A DNA stretch of 64,000 bases, taken from contig NC_132925.1 in NCBI RefSeq assembly GCF_047675955.1, positions 21,290,688 to 21,354,687 on the forward strand, given 5' to 3'. How positions within the stretch are numbered: the stretch's first letter is position 1; each line of letters begins with the position of its first letter. This document shows positions 23,502 through 36,017 of this stretch, piece by piece. The position numbers were made by a program, and so were the translations under genes. The notes under the pieces were generated by a model. That model was not told the DNA's origin and did no database searches. It saw only the letters and a program-made list of their open reading frames with translations. Source of the stretch: Chlorocebus sabaeus. Its lineage: Eukaryota > Chordata > Mammalia > Primates > Cercopithecidae.

Positions 23502-23998
23502 CAAGCATACCTCATTTTACTGTGCTTCACTTTACTGCACCTCACAGATACTGTGTTTTTTTTACAAATGCAAGGTTTGTGGCAACCTTGAGTAGAACAC
23601 ATCTATCAGCATGATTTTTCCAACACCATGTGCTCACTTTGTGTCTCTGTGTCACATGTTTGTAATTCTCAAAATATTTCAATATTTTCATTATTATTTT
23701 ATCTATTATGATGATCTGTAATCAGTGATCTTTGATGGCACAACTGTAATTGCTTTGAAGCACCACAAACCACGCACACATAAGACATTGAACTTAATTA
23801 ACAAACGTTGTGTGTGTTCCGACTGCTTCACCTACCAACCATTCCCCTATCTCTCTCTCTCTCCTCAGGCCTCCTCCCTATCCCCTGAAATACAGCAATA
23901 TTGAAATTATGCCAATTAATAGCGCTACCATGGCCTCTAAGTATTCACGTGAAAGGAAGAGTCACAAGTCTCTCACTTCAAATCAAAAGCTAGAAATG

Positions 23999-24292
23999 GC
24001 CAGGTGTGGTGGCTCACACCTGCAATCCCAGCACTTTGGGAGGTCAAGGTGGGACAATCACTTGAGGTCAGGAGACTGAGGCCAGCCTAGGCAACATGGC
24101 AAGACTCCATCTCTACAAAACATAATTAACGAGTCATCCAGCCATGGCAGTACATGCCTGTAGTCCAAGCTACTTGGAAAGCTGAGAGTGGAGCATCACT
24201 TGACCCCAGGAGTTCAAGGCTACAGAGAGCTAGGATTGCGCCACCTCTGCTTGCCTGGGAAAGAGAGCAAGTCCTTGTCTTAAAAAAAAAAA
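23999..24292 (+). mobile_element. AluJ in Tigger1
   Basis: GGCCAGGTGTGGTGGCTCAC to CTTGTCTTAAAAAAAAAAA. Tigger text is interrupted at AAAGCTAGAAAT and resumes AGCTTACTAAACTTAGTG. Confidence 0.88.
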
Positions 24293-24432
24293 AGAACTAA
24301 AGCTTACTAAACTTAGTGTGGAAAGCATGTTGAAAGCTGAGACAGGCTGAAAGCAAGACTGCTTGTTGCAAAGAGTCAAGTTGTGAATGCAAAAGAATAG
24401 TTCTTGAACAAATTTAAAAGTGCTACTCCTGT

Positions 24433-24730
24433 CCAGGTGCAGTGGCTCACACCTGTAATCCTGGCACTTAGGGAAGCTGAGGCAGGTGGATCACTTGAGG
24501 TCAGGAGTTTGAGACCAGCCTGGCCAACATGGTGAAACCCCATCTTTACTAAAAATACAAAAATTAGCCAGGTGTGGTGGCAGGCACCTGCAATCCCAGC
24601 TACTCGGGAGGCTGAGGCAGAAGAATCACTTGAACCCAGGAGGCTGAAGTTGCAGTGAGCCAAGATACTGCCACTGCATTGCAGCCTGGGCAACAGAGTG
24701 ACACTCCATCTCAAAAAAGAAAAAAAAATT
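24433..24730 (+). mobile_element. AluS in Tigger1, TSD TGCTACTCCT
   Basis: GTCCAGGTGCAGTGGCTCAC to CACTCCATCTCAAAAAAG. Left flank GTGCTACTCCT and right flank TTGCTACTCCT give the duplication. Confidence 0.92.
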
Positions 24731-24951
24731 GCTACTCCTATGAACACACAAATAGTAAGAAAGCAAAACAGTCTTACTGATGATATGGAGAAAGTTATAG
24801 TAGTCTGAATACAAGATCAAATCAGCCACAACATTCCCTTAAGTCAAAGTCTAATTCAGAGCAAAATACTCTCTTCAATCCTATGAGACAGAGAGGTTAG
24901 GAAGCTGCAGAAGAAAAGTTGGTTTACAAGCTTTAAGAAAAGAAGTTGTCT

Positions 24952-25165
24952 CAGTCTGGACAACATAGTAAGACCCTGTCTCTACAAAAAAATAGAAAAT
25001 ATTAACTGAGTATGGTGGCATGCACCTGTAGACTCAGCTACTTGGGAGACTGAGGTAAGAGGATCACTTTAGCTTGGGAGGTCAAGGTTGTAGTGAGCCA
25101 TGATGGTGCCAGCTGGGAGGTCAAAGCTGAAATGAGTCATGCTGGGCAACAGAATGAGACCCTGC

Positions 25166-25201
<36 letters not shown>
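24952..25201 (+). mobile_element. 5'-truncated, internally rearranged AluJ in Tigger1
   Basis: Begins inside the left arm (CAGTCTGGACAACATAGTAA). Near the end a segment GGGAGGTCAA is repeated (25076 and 25115), so part of the right arm is duplicated or deleted. Ends in a 34-base A tract. Confidence 0.85.
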
Positions 25202-25205
<4 letters not shown>

Positions 25206-25532
25206 ATCTCCATAACATGAAAGTGCAAGGTGAAGCAGCAGGTACCAATAGAGAAGCTGCAGCAAGTTATCCAGAAGATCTAGCTAGGATAACTGATGAA
25301 CGTGGCTACAATAAACAACAGATTTTCAATGTAGATGAAAGAGACTTCTATTGGAATAAACTGACATCTAGGAATTCCAACCCTAGAAAGGAAAAGTCAA
25401 TGCATAAGTTCGAAAGATAGGCTGACTCTCTTGTTAGGGGCTAATGAAGCTGGTATCTTATCTGTGAAGCCAGTGCTCAATTACCATGCAAAAGATCCAA
25501 TGGCCCTTAAGAATTATGCTAAATTGGAATTG

Positions 25533-25833
25533 GGCCGAGCATGGTGGCTCATGCCTGCAATCCCAGCACTTTGGGTGGCAGGGGCCAGCGGATAACTTGA
25601 GGTCAGGAGTTCAAGACCAGCCTGGCCAACATGGCAAAACCCCATCTCTACTAAAAAAAAAAAAAAAAAAATTAGCCAGGCATGGTGGTATACAGCTGTA
25701 GTCCCAGCTACTTCAGAGGGTGAGGCAGGAGAATCGCTTGAACCTGGGAGGCAGAGGTTGCAGTGAGATCATGCCACTGCATTCCAGCCTGGGTGACAGA
25801 GCAAGACCCCGTCTCAGAAAAAAAAAAAAAAAG
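25533..25833 (+). mobile_element. AluS in Tigger1
   Basis: GGCCGAGCATGGTGGCTCAT to CCCCGTCTCAGAAAAAAA. The GTGAGCCGAG element of the right arm is shortened (GCAGTGAGATCATGCC). Confidence 0.92.
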
Positions 25834-26306
25834 CTACATCTTCTCTGCCCATGCTCTGAAAATGGAACTACAATGTCTGGATGACTGGATGACAGTACAT
25901 CTGTTTACAGCGTGGATCACTGAAATCACTTAACCCACCTTTGAGAACTGCCACTCAGAAAAAAAATAAATAAAATTCCTTTCAAAATATTACAGCTCGT
26001 TGACAATGCACCTAGTCACCCAAAAGCTCTGATAGGGAAGTACAAGAAAATTCATGTTGTTTTCACGCCTGCTAATAAAACATCCATTCTACAGCCCAAG
26101 GATCAAGAAGTAATTTCAAGTTTCAAGTCTTACAATTTAAGAAATACATTTCATATAGCTACCACAAACAGTGATATCCTCTGATGGGTCTGGGAAAAGT
26201 AAACTGAAAATCTTCCGGAAAGGATTCATCATTCTAGATGCCTCTGCATAAAACAACAAAGGTAACAAAGTACAGTGAAGTTCACATTTTCGCTTAAACA
26301 AAAGTA

Positions 26307-26516
26307 TAGGCATATACTTGGAGACAGAGCCGGTTAAGTTCCAGACCCCCGCCATAAAGTAAGTATCAAAATAAAACATGTCACATGAATTTTGTGGCCT
26401 CCTAGTGAATATATAACTATGTTTACACTAGAGTGTAGTCTGTTAAGTGTGCAATGGCACTGTGAGTAAAAAAAAAATGCACATCCCCTAATTAAACATT
26501 TCACAACTATTTTTTG
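26307..26516 (-). mobile_element. Tigger1-type 3' end in inverted orientation
   Basis: TAGGCATATACTTGGAGACA, then GTTCCAGACC, CATAAAGTAAGTATCAAAAT, TATGTTTACACTAGAGTGTA and GTCTGTTAAGTGTGCAAT is the reverse complement of the Tigger1 3' terminus. It lies 64 bp beyond the truncated plus-strand Tigger body, with a TA at its outer edge. Confidence 0.82.
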
Positions 26517-26859
26517 CCTACATAAAGACACTACGTTCTTTTCATTATGTTCCAGACAGTATAACATTTTAGATCCTTAGAGAACTTTAAAATAAATTAG
26601 TCCTCTCTTTATTGTAAACATGAAGAACCCAAAGCTCAGAAAAGTGAAATAAGCTGCCCAGTTATAAGTCGCTTTCCTAGTGGAAGAACCTGGGCCTATT
26701 ATCTTTTGGGGTGTTTTGTCTGTTCTATTCCATTATACTACATCCTCAATACTAATTTGCCAAAGGATTCCAGATAACTGAGATTGCCAATAGATACTTC
26801 AGAAAACTCCTGAAAATATCCATTTATACCATAATCAGAATAAAAAGTGCTGCAACAAC
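26517..26859. other. Unassigned
   Basis: No gene or clear repeat recognised. Confidence 0.4.
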
Positions 26860-28062
26860 TATCTAGAAAACCCGATAGTCTCAGCAGAAAAGCTCCTTCA
26901 GCTGATAAAACAACTTGAGGAAGGTTTCAGGATAAAAAAATCAATGTACAAAAATCGCTAGCATTCCTATATGCCAACAACAGCCAAGTGGAAAGCCAAA
27001 TCACAAAGGCAATCTCATTCATAACAGCCACAAAAAGAATAATATACCTGTGAATACAGTTAACCGGGGAGGTGAAAGATCTCTATAAGAACTATAAAAC
27101 ATTACTTAAAAAAATCAGAGAAGACACAAATGGAAAAACATCCCAGGCTAATCGATAGAAAGTACCAATATTAAAATGGCCATACTTCCCAAAGCAATTT
27201 ACAGATTCAATGCTATTCTTATCATACTACCAATGACACTCTTCATAGAATTAGAAAAAACTACTTTAAAATTCATATGGAATGAAAAAGAACCCCGTAT
27301 AACCAAGACAATACTAAGCAAAAAGAAAAAAACTGCAAGAATCACCTTATCTCCCTTCAAACCATAGTATAGGGCTATAGTAACCAAAACACCGTGGTAC
27401 TGGTACAAAAATAAACACACAGACTAAAGGAAAAGAATAAAGAGCCCAGAAATAAGACTGCACACCTATAATTCTGTGATCTTTGACAAACCTGACAAAA
27501 ACAAGCAATGGACAAAGGGTTCCATATTTAATAATGGTGCTGGGAAAACCACCAGCCATGTGCAAAAAATTGAAATTGAACCCGATTGTTACACTATATA
27601 TAAAAATTAGCTCAAAATGGATTAAAGACTTAAATGTAAAACCTAAAACTATAAAAAACCTAGAAGAAAATCTAGGCAATACCATTCAGGACATAGGCAG
27701 GCACAGGCAAAGATTTCATGACAAAAATGCCAAAAGCAATTGCAACAAAAGCAAAAATTGACAAATGGGATCTAATTAAACTAAACAGCTTCTGCACAGC
27801 AAAAGAAACTATCATTAGAGTGAACAGACACCCTACAGAATGGGAGAAAGTTTTTGCAATCCATCTATCTAACAAATGTCTAATTTCCAGAGTTTACAAG
27901 GAACTTAAACAAATTAACATGAAAAAAAGCAAACAACCCCATTATAATGTGGGCAAAGGACATGAACAGACACCTTTCCAAAGAAGACACATGCAGACAA
28001 TAATCATATTTTAAAAGCACAACATCACTGATCATTACAGAAATACAAATAAAAACCACAAT
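26860..28062 (+). mobile_element. L1 ORF2 fragment (reverse transcriptase to C-terminus)
   Basis: Starts within the reverse transcriptase region (GATAGTCTCAGCAGAAAAGC) and runs through CTTCCCAAAGCAATTTACAG, GGGTTCCATATTTAATAATG, TCTGCACAGCAAAAGAAAC to ACAAATAAAAACCACAATGA. Truncated at both ends; short open pieces (27483-27761; 27718-28014) are remnants. Confidence 0.85.
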
Positions 28063-28065
28063 GAG

Positions 28066-28208
28066 ACGCACAGTGAGAAAACAAATGTGAAGAGACACAG
28101 GGAGAAGACAGACATCTACAAGTCAAAGAGAGAGGCCTGGCACACGCCCTTCTCTCACAGCCCTTAAAACACCTTGATTGGATTTCTTGCCTCCAGAACT
28201 GGGAACAA
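28066..28208 (+). mobile_element. MLT1-type LTR end fragment
   Basis: GTGAAGAGACACAGGGAGAA, ATCTACAAGTCAAAGAGAGA and TTGCCTCCAGAACTGGGAA follow the 3' part of MLT1-family LTRs. Confidence 0.5.
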
Positions 28209-28209
28209 A

Positions 28210-31200
28210 AGGGGATAATGGTGGATGGGAGGCAGACTAGATTGCAGCTCTGACTCGGACAGACAGGGCAGCATGTGGAAGCTCGCATCGTGAATTTTTG
28301 CTCCAGAACAACTGCAGGAATAAATCAGGAAGCCTGAGAGGGCCCATACACCTTACGACGGAAGCAGAGTGCACCAGCAGGACCCAGACACCCCAAATAC
28401 TGTGCTGGTATCCATGGCTGAGAAGCCCATAGATGGTTCAGGTCACAAGACTCTGTGCAGACAACCAACGGTACCAGCCCAGAGCCTGGGAGAATAGCTG
28501 GGTGGCTACATCCAGAAGAAAGACAACAATCACTATAGCTCTGCTCTCAGGAAGCCACATCCATAGGAAAAGGGGGAGAGTGCTATATCAAGGGAACACC
28601 CTATGAGACAAAGGAATCTGAACAACAGCCTTCAGCCCTAGACCTTCCCTCTGACAGAGCCTACTCAAATGACAAGGAACCAGAAAACCAACTCTGGTAA
28701 TATGACAAAATGAGGTTCTTTAACACCTCCAAAAAATCATACTAGCTCACCAGCTATGGACCCAAACCAAGAAGAAAACCCTGATTTACCTGAAAAAGAA
28801 TTCAGGAAGTTAGTTATTAAGCTAATCAGGGAGGCACCAAAGAAAGGTGAAGCCCAATGTAAGGAAGTCCAAAAAATGATACAAGAGTGAAGGGAGAAAT
28901 ATTCGGGGAAATAGCATTAATAAAAAACAATTCAAACTTCAGGAAACAATGGACACACTTATAGAAATGCAAAATGCTCTGGAAAGTCTCAGCAATAGAA
29001 TTGAACAAGTGGAAGAAAGAAATTCAGAGCTTGAAAACAGGTCTTCAAATTAACCCAATCCAACAAAGACAAAGAAAAAAGAATAAAAAAATAAGAACAA
29101 AGTCTCCAAGAAGTCTGGGATTATGTTAAATGACCAAATCTAAGAATAATAGGTGTTCCTGAGGAAAAAGAGAAATCTAAAAGTTTGGAAAACATATTTT
29201 GGGGAATAACTGAGGAAAGCTTCCCCGGCCATGCTGGAGACCTAAACATCCAAATACAAGAAACTCAAAGAACATCTGGAAAATTCATCACAAAAAGATC
29301 ATCACCTAGTCACAATGTCATCAGGTTATCTAAAGGTAACATGAAGGAAAGAATCTTAAGAGCTGTGAGACAAAAGCACCAGGTAACCTATAAAGAAAAA
29401 CTCTCAGATTAACAGCAGATTTCTCAGCAAAAACCCTACAAGCTAGAAGGGACTGGAGCCCTATCTTCACCCTCCTCAAACAAAACAATTATCAGTCAAG
29501 AATTTTGTATCAAGAGAAACTAAGCTTCATATACAAAGGAAAGATACAGTCTTTCTCAGACAAACAAATGCTAAAAGAACTCACCACTACCAAGCACTAC
29601 AAGAACTGCTAAAAGGAGCTCTAAACCTTAAAATAAATCCTGGAAACACATCAAAACAGAACCTCTTTAAAACATAAATCTCACAGGACCTATAAAATAC
29701 AAATACAATTTAAAAAACAAAAACAAAAAACAAGGTATACAGGCAACAAATAGCACAATAAATGGAATAGTACCTCACATCTCAATACTAACATTGAATG
29801 TAAATGGCCTAAATGCTCCACTTAAAAGATACAGAATTGCAGAATGATTAAGAATTCACCAGCCACTATCTGCTGCCTTCAAGACACTCACCTAACACAT
29901 AAGGACTTGCACAAACTTAAGGTAAAGGGGTGGAAAAGATATTTCAGGGAAATGGACAGCAAAGGCCAGCAGGAGTAGCTATTCTTATATCAGACAAAAC
30001 AAACTTTAAAGAAACAGCAGTTAGAAAAGACAAAGAGAGACATTATATAAGGATAAAAGGACTAGTCCAACAGGAAAATATAAACATATATGCATCTAAC
30101 ACTGGAGCTCCCAAATTTATAAAACAACTACTAATAGACCTAAGAAATGAGATAGACAGCAACACAATAATAGTGGGGGACTTCAATACTCCACTCACAG
30201 CACTAGACAGGTCATCAAGACAGAAAGTCAACAAAGAAACTGGATTTAAACTATACCCCAGAAAAAATGGACTTAGCAGAACATTCCATCCAACAACCGC
30301 ACAATATACATTCTATTCAACAGCATATGGAACTTTCTCCAAGATAGACAGACCATATGATAGGCCACAAAACAAGCCTCTATAAATTTGAGAAAACTGA
30401 AATTATACCAAGCACTCTCTCAGACCACAGTGGAATAAAACTGGAAATCAACTCCAAAAAGAACCTTCGAAACCATGCAAACACATGAAAATTAAATAAC
30501 CTGCTCCTGGTGATCACTGGGTCAAAAACGAAATCAAGATGGAAATTTAAAAACTTTTCCAACTGAACAACAATAGTGTTGTTCAGTTCAACCTATCAAA
30601 ATCTCTGGGACACAGCAAAGGCGATGCTAAGAGGGAAGTTCATAGCCTTAAATGCCTACATCAGAAAGTCTGAAAGAGGACAAACAGGCAATATAAGGTC
30701 AAACCTCAAAGAACTAGAGAAACAAGAACAAATCAAACCCAAACCCAGCAGAACAAAAGAAATAACCAAGAGCAGAGCAGAACTAAATGAAATTAAAACC
30801 AAAAATATATAAAAGATAAATAAAACAAAAAGCTGGTTTTTTGAAAAGAGAAATAAAATTGATAGACCATTAGCAATATTAACCAAGAAAAGAAGAGAGA
30901 AAATCCAAATAAGCTCAATAAGAAACAAAACGAGAGATATTACTGACAACACAGAAATACAAAAGATCATTCAAGGCTACTATAAACACCTTTATACTCA
31001 TAAACTAGAAAACCTAGAAGAATAAATTCCTGGAAAGATAGAACCCTCCTAGCTTAAAATAAGAAGAATTAGGTACCCTGAACAGACCAATAACAAGCAG
31101 CGAGAACTGAAATGGTAATTTAAACATTACCAACAACAAAAAAAATTCCAGGACCAGACAGATTCACAGCAGAATTCTACCAGACATTCAAAGAATTGGT

Positions 31201-33425
31201 ACCAATCTTACTGACACTATTCCACAAGATAGAGAAAGAGGAAACCTTCCCTAAATCATTCCATGAAGACAGTATCACCTTCATACCAAAATCAAGAAAG
31301 GACATTAAAAAAAGAAAACTACAGACCAACACCCCTGATGAACACAGACGCAAAAGTCCTTAACAAAATATGAGCTGTCTGAATCCAACAACATGTCAAA
31401 AAGATAATCCACCATGATAACAGGTTTAATATTAGGAATGCGGGGATGGTTTAACACATGCAAGTCAATAAATGCGACACACCACATAAACAGAATTAAA
31501 AACAAAATCCCATGATCACCTCGATAGATGCAGAAAAAGCATTCAACAAAATCCAGCATCTCTTTATGATTAAAACTCTCAGCAAAATCGGCATACAAGG
31601 GATATACCTCAATATAATAAAAGCCATCTATGACAAACCCACAGCCAATATAATACTGAATGGGGAAAAGTTGAAAGCATTCCCTCTGAGAACTGGAACA
31701 AGACAAGGATGCCCACTCTCACCACTCCTCTTCAACACAATACTGGAAGTACAGGCCAGAACAATCACACAAGAGAAAAAATAAAGGGCATCCAAATCGA
31801 TAAAGAGGAAGTCAAACTATCCCTATTTGCTGACACTATGATCATTTATCTTGAAAACCCTAAAGATTCCTCCAGAAAGCTCCTAGAACTGATAAAAGAA
31901 TTCAGCAGTTTCTGCATACAAGATTAATATACACAAATCAGCAGCTCTTCTATATACCAACAGCGACCAAGCAAAGAATCAAATCCAAAACTCAACCCCT
32001 TTTACAAGAGCTGCCAAAAAATAAAAATAAAATACTTAGGAATATATCTAACTAAGGAGTCAAAAGACCTCTACAAGGAAAACTACAAAAAACTGCTGAA
32101 AGAAATCATAGACGACACAAACAACTAGAAACACACCCCATAATCATGGATGGGTAGAATCAATATTGTGAAAATGACCATATTGCTAAAAGCAATCTAC
32201 AAATTCAATGCAATTCCCATCAAAATACCACCATCATTCTTCACAGAATTAGAAAAAAAAATTATAAAATTCATATGAAACCAAAAAAGTGCCTGCATAC
32301 CCAAAGCAAAACTAAGCAAAGAGAACAAATCTACGGGCATCACATTACCTGATCGCATACTATAAGGCCATAGTCACCAGAACAGCATGGCACTGATATA
32401 AAAATAAACACCCAGACCAATGGAAGAGAATAGAGAACCCAGAAATAAAATAATCACAAATACTTACAGCCAACTGATCTTCGACAAAGCAAACAAAACC
32501 ATGAAGTGAGAAAAGGACACCCTTTTCAACAAATGGTGCTGGGATAATTGGCTAGTCACATGTAGGAGAATGAAACTGGAGCCTCATCTCTCACCTTACA
32601 CAAACATCAACTCAAGATGGATTAAGGACTTAAATCTAAGACCTGAATCTATAAAAATTCTAGAAGATGACATTGGAAAAACCCTTCTAGACATTGGCTT
32701 AGGCAAGGATTTTATGACCAAGAACCCAAAACAAATGCAATAAAAACAAAGATAAATTGCTGGGACTTAATTGAATTAATGTGCTTCTGCAAACCAAAAG
32801 GAACAGTCAGCAGAGTAAACAGATAACCCACAGAGTGGGAAAAAAATCTTCACAATGTATACATCTGACAAAGGACTAATATCCAGAATCTATAACGAAT
32901 GCAAACAAATCAAAAAGAAAAAAACAATCTCATCAAAAAGTGAGCTAAGGACATGGATAGACAATTCTCAAAGAAGATATACAAATGGTCAAAAAAAAAT
33001 AAGAAAAAGTGCTCAACATCACAAATGATCAGGGAAATGCAAATCAAAACTATAATGCAGTACCACCTTACTCCTGCTAGAATGGCCATAATCAAAAAAT
33101 CAAAAAATAGTAGATGTTGTCATGGATGTGATGAAAAGGGAACTTTTCTACACTGCTTGTGGGAATGTAAACTAGGACAACCACTGTGGAAAACAGTGTG
33201 GAGATTCCCTAAAGAACTAAAAGTAGAACTACCATTTGATCCAGCAATCCCATTCCTGGGTATCTACCCAGAGGAAAGGAAGTCATTATATGAAAAAGCT
33301 ACTTGCACACATGTGTTTATAGCAGCACAATTCACAACTGGAAAAATGTGGAACCAACCCAAATGCCCATCCATCCACAAGTGGATAAAGAAACTGTGGT
33401 ATAGGTTACTTTATTATTTATTTAA
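28210..33425 (+). mobile_element. L1PA/L1PB-type LINE, 5.2 kb, missing the 3'UTR
   Basis: The L1 5' end is present: GGTGGATGGGAGGCAGACTA, then GATTGCAGCTCTGACTCGG at 28219. ORF1 begins at ATG 28756 and decays by about 29640. ORF2 has an endonuclease fragment (29930-30385, with the IIVGDFNTPL strand) and a reverse transcriptase fragment (31512-31927). In the latter the FADD catalytic box reads FADT, so the enzyme is dead even where open. The C-terminal zinc-knuckle-type CHGCDEKGTFLHCLWEC segment is kept at 32953-33438. Truncated before the 3'UTR and tail. Confidence 0.88.
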
Positions 33426-33534
33426 TAAAATAAAATAAAATAATGAATTAAATATGGTATCTGTAGCAAAGTCCAATTCCTACTTTACTGATGAAAAAAA
33501 ATTAAACTTCAGAAGGGTGAAAATGCAAAGAGAA
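33426..33534. other. AT-rich junction with (TAAAA)n
   Basis: A short run of AATAAAATAAAATAAAAT at about 33421-33442 follows the truncated L1. Confidence 0.7.
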
Positions 33535-33785
33535 GCAGTATGGCACAGGAATTAACAACAAGGACTTTGAAGTTAGATCAACATAGGTCTGGATTCTTAT
33601 TTTACCACCTTATAACTATAAATCCTTGGGCAAGTTAATTACCATAATTTCTACCTCTACCATTGATCTTCTCATCTCTAAAATGGGAAGAATAATATCT
33701 CCCTTACAAAGTTGTTAAGATTAAATGAGATAATAGATGGAAAGCAGTTAGCATAATTCCTGGCACATAGTAAATACACAATAAA
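33535..33785 (+). mobile_element. MIR SINE, well preserved
   Basis: GAAGCAGTATGGCACAGGAA, TTGAAGTTAGATCAACATAG, CTTGGGCAAGTTAATTACC, CTCATCTCTAAAATGGGAAG, GTTGTTAAGATTAAATGAGA and CCTGGCACATAGTAAATAC cover the MIR consensus in order. Confidence 0.85.
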
Positions 33786-35499
33786 CGGAATATCACTTAA
33801 TTTACATATTTCTGTAATCATTTTCATATTATTGTAGTCTTGCTCAAAGCTATAAACTACCCTTTCAAATAATACTTATAATTTACTATGCTCTGCAATC
33901 CCGATAAAAAATCTTACTAGATGTTTGCAATTTTTAATATACAATTAAAGTACATAAACAGTTAGCAATGACTACAGTACACACAGCTCTTCATAGCACA
34001 CAGCCACAGCCCAAACACCTTTCATCAACTATTGAAAACTCATCCAGTTTGAGTACCTTGAGGAAACAAGGAACTTTGTGTGATAGCCTTAAAGAACACA
34101 AATCTATAAACTGAGAACTAAATTAACAATACCTAAGCTGTCTTTTGCAGTACAGGATTATAAATTAGCACAGTCAAGGATATTCCAGGGCTAGTCAGCA
34201 TTTCAGAAGTTCTGAATTTTTGCAAGGAATTGAAGTATACAAAGGTGTATACTTCATCTTTCATACTATCTCAATCTGGAAGGAAGAACTAAAAGCTGTC
34301 ATTTCACATATTCATCCAATTTTTTCCTAAGTATGTAAACAGTATCAGTACGTAAGGTAGAGTTTATTTATTTACTAATATTATGAAATCTCACTTCAAA
34401 ATATCATAAATATACTAAAACAAAGCAGAAACGAATTTTGAAATGCAGTGAGAGGTAGCAGAAAGTATACTGGTGTGAGAAGCGGTACCATTTTCTGACT
34501 GTGTCTCTGCATGGTTATTCTATCCGACTCTTAGTTTTCTCAATTGCAAACTATAGGTTCCTTCCTTGTTTAAATAGCAAGGTAACTGTCATATTCAAAT
34601 AACTTAATAATGGAGGGAAAACTCTGAAGAACTAGAAAGAGCTATTAACATACAACTTCATCTATAGAGCAAATTTTTAGAGAAATGAAGTCCTTGCTGA
34701 AAGATAACATAATTATATCCACTAACAAATCTATAATGAGCCAAAAATTACAATACTAATTTAGTTTTCATTTTGCTGCAATGAATGCCTTTCTAAAATT
34801 GTGTTATGTGGCATTTTAAGAGGATTCTCATAACTCTATGCTTGTCCCAGATGATATAATTTAAAATATACCTTCTAAATCAGCATCTTAAAGGTATGTA
34901 GAAAAAATTTAATCTTTGAGTAACTTTATTAAAGAGATTCACAGATTAGTTTCTAAATTTGTTCTTTTATTAAGTTAAATTTTAAGTGAATATCACCACT
35001 CAACTAGACTACTGGTTTAAAAAATCTTAAAATGATAGGAACATTGCAATATCCAAATAGTTTTACCATCACATATCTGGAATACGTAATTTTTTTAAAA
35101 CTTCAAATGCATACAAATTTAAGACAAAGATAAATAAATATATTTACAGAAATTCCAAGTACCAGCAGCTAACTCTTCTTAATGGAATATGGGTATACTA
35201 GCTCCATATTTCTCTAACAATCTCTGGTACAAACTGATCAAAGTAGAAGAAAGATAGTTTATTTTCTCAAAAGCCTTGTATATGTGTCCCACTAGGTTCT
35301 TTCCTTCCTATTGACAAAGACTTATAGATGTCTGAAATTTTCTCCCAGGAAAATAGATATGAACTATACATGGAGATGAAACTAACACTAAAATGCAGTT
35401 TACATATTTTTAAAAAATAAATGTGCATTCCACATACTGCTAGTTTGATATTTCTAAAACTCTTCTGATATTTCTAAAACCCTTTTCTCCATTACTTAC
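33786..35499. other. Low-repeat intron-like sequence
   Basis: About 1.7 kb in which I recognise no gene or repeat. A 16-mer CTGATATTTCTAAAAC is tandemly duplicated at about 35447-35480. Confidence 0.45.
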
Positions 35500-35545
35500 A
35501 AAATTGATTTGAACTGTCTTTTCGATTTTTCTTCTCAATTTTATC
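35500..35545 (-). other. Candidate 46-nt exon, minus strand
   Basis: On the minus strand, GGCTTTTTGATTTCAG precedes 46 nt and GTAAGTAATGG follows: strong acceptor and donor. In phase 0 it reads DKIEKKNRKDSSNQF, which looks protein-like. It lies between candidate exons A and B, but 46 is not a multiple of three: inserted between them it makes B read into a TGA after 30 codons. It would therefore be a frame-shifting (poison) exon, part of another transcript, or a chance pair. Confidence 0.33.
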
Positions 35546-36017
35546 CTGAAATCAAAAAGCCAAACTGTCCTCACATAAAAGGCAAGATACTTAGTTTACT
35601 TCTTTAGATTCCAGAATGCAAATAAAATGTCCAACAAAATACCATTTCTGGAACTGAATGAGTAATTTTGGTTTACTCAATGATTACACTTTAGGATAAA
35701 ATTAAAATGCAGAAATAAATGTTTCTCCCTCTTATCTTTCTAAAATTTTAAGTCCTGAATAGAAATGAAAATAAAACAGCCTCATATCAAAGTTAAGCAA
35801 AGACTGAAGAAAGCAGAAGTCTCCTGTTTTACATATAGCAAGTCTCAGGTAGAAAACATCTATCCAAAGCCATACACAAAAGAGTTCTCCAGTTTCCTTA
35901 TTTGACGTTTCTAGTATCTCTTTTCCTGGTTGTCACCAAAGTTACTGAACATATAATTGGTTCTTACAGGGAAAATAAATGTTAGACAGAGTGTCTAGAG
36001 ATGCAACTCTGGTAAGA
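35546..36017. other. Low-repeat sequence, nothing recognised
   Basis: No exon or repeat called. Confidence 0.4.

Larger units (their letters stand above)
23502..26242 (+). mobile_element. Tigger1-type DNA transposon, 5' three quarters, broken transposase
   Basis: The left terminal repeat CAAGCATACCTCATTTTACT follows a TA target. The element then matches the Tigger1 (pogo-like Tc1/mariner) 5' region and transposase text: ATGGCCTCTAAGTATTC, AAATCAAAAGCTAGAAATGG, AACATTCCCTTAAGTCAAAG, AGTTATCCAGAAGATCTAGC, GTAGATGAAAGAGACTTC, TCTTGTTAGGGGC, GACAATGCACCTAGTCACCC. It breaks off after CATCATTCTAGATGCC at 26242. Four Alus (23999, 24433, 24952, 25533) split it. The reading frame has many stops and frameshifts, so it is dead. 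Confidence 0.88.

Noticed and set aside
29185..33438. Open fragments of 75-161 codons in tandem.
   Set aside because: They are pieces of L1 ORF1 and ORF2 separated by stops and frameshifts, with an altered catalytic box, so not separate genes.
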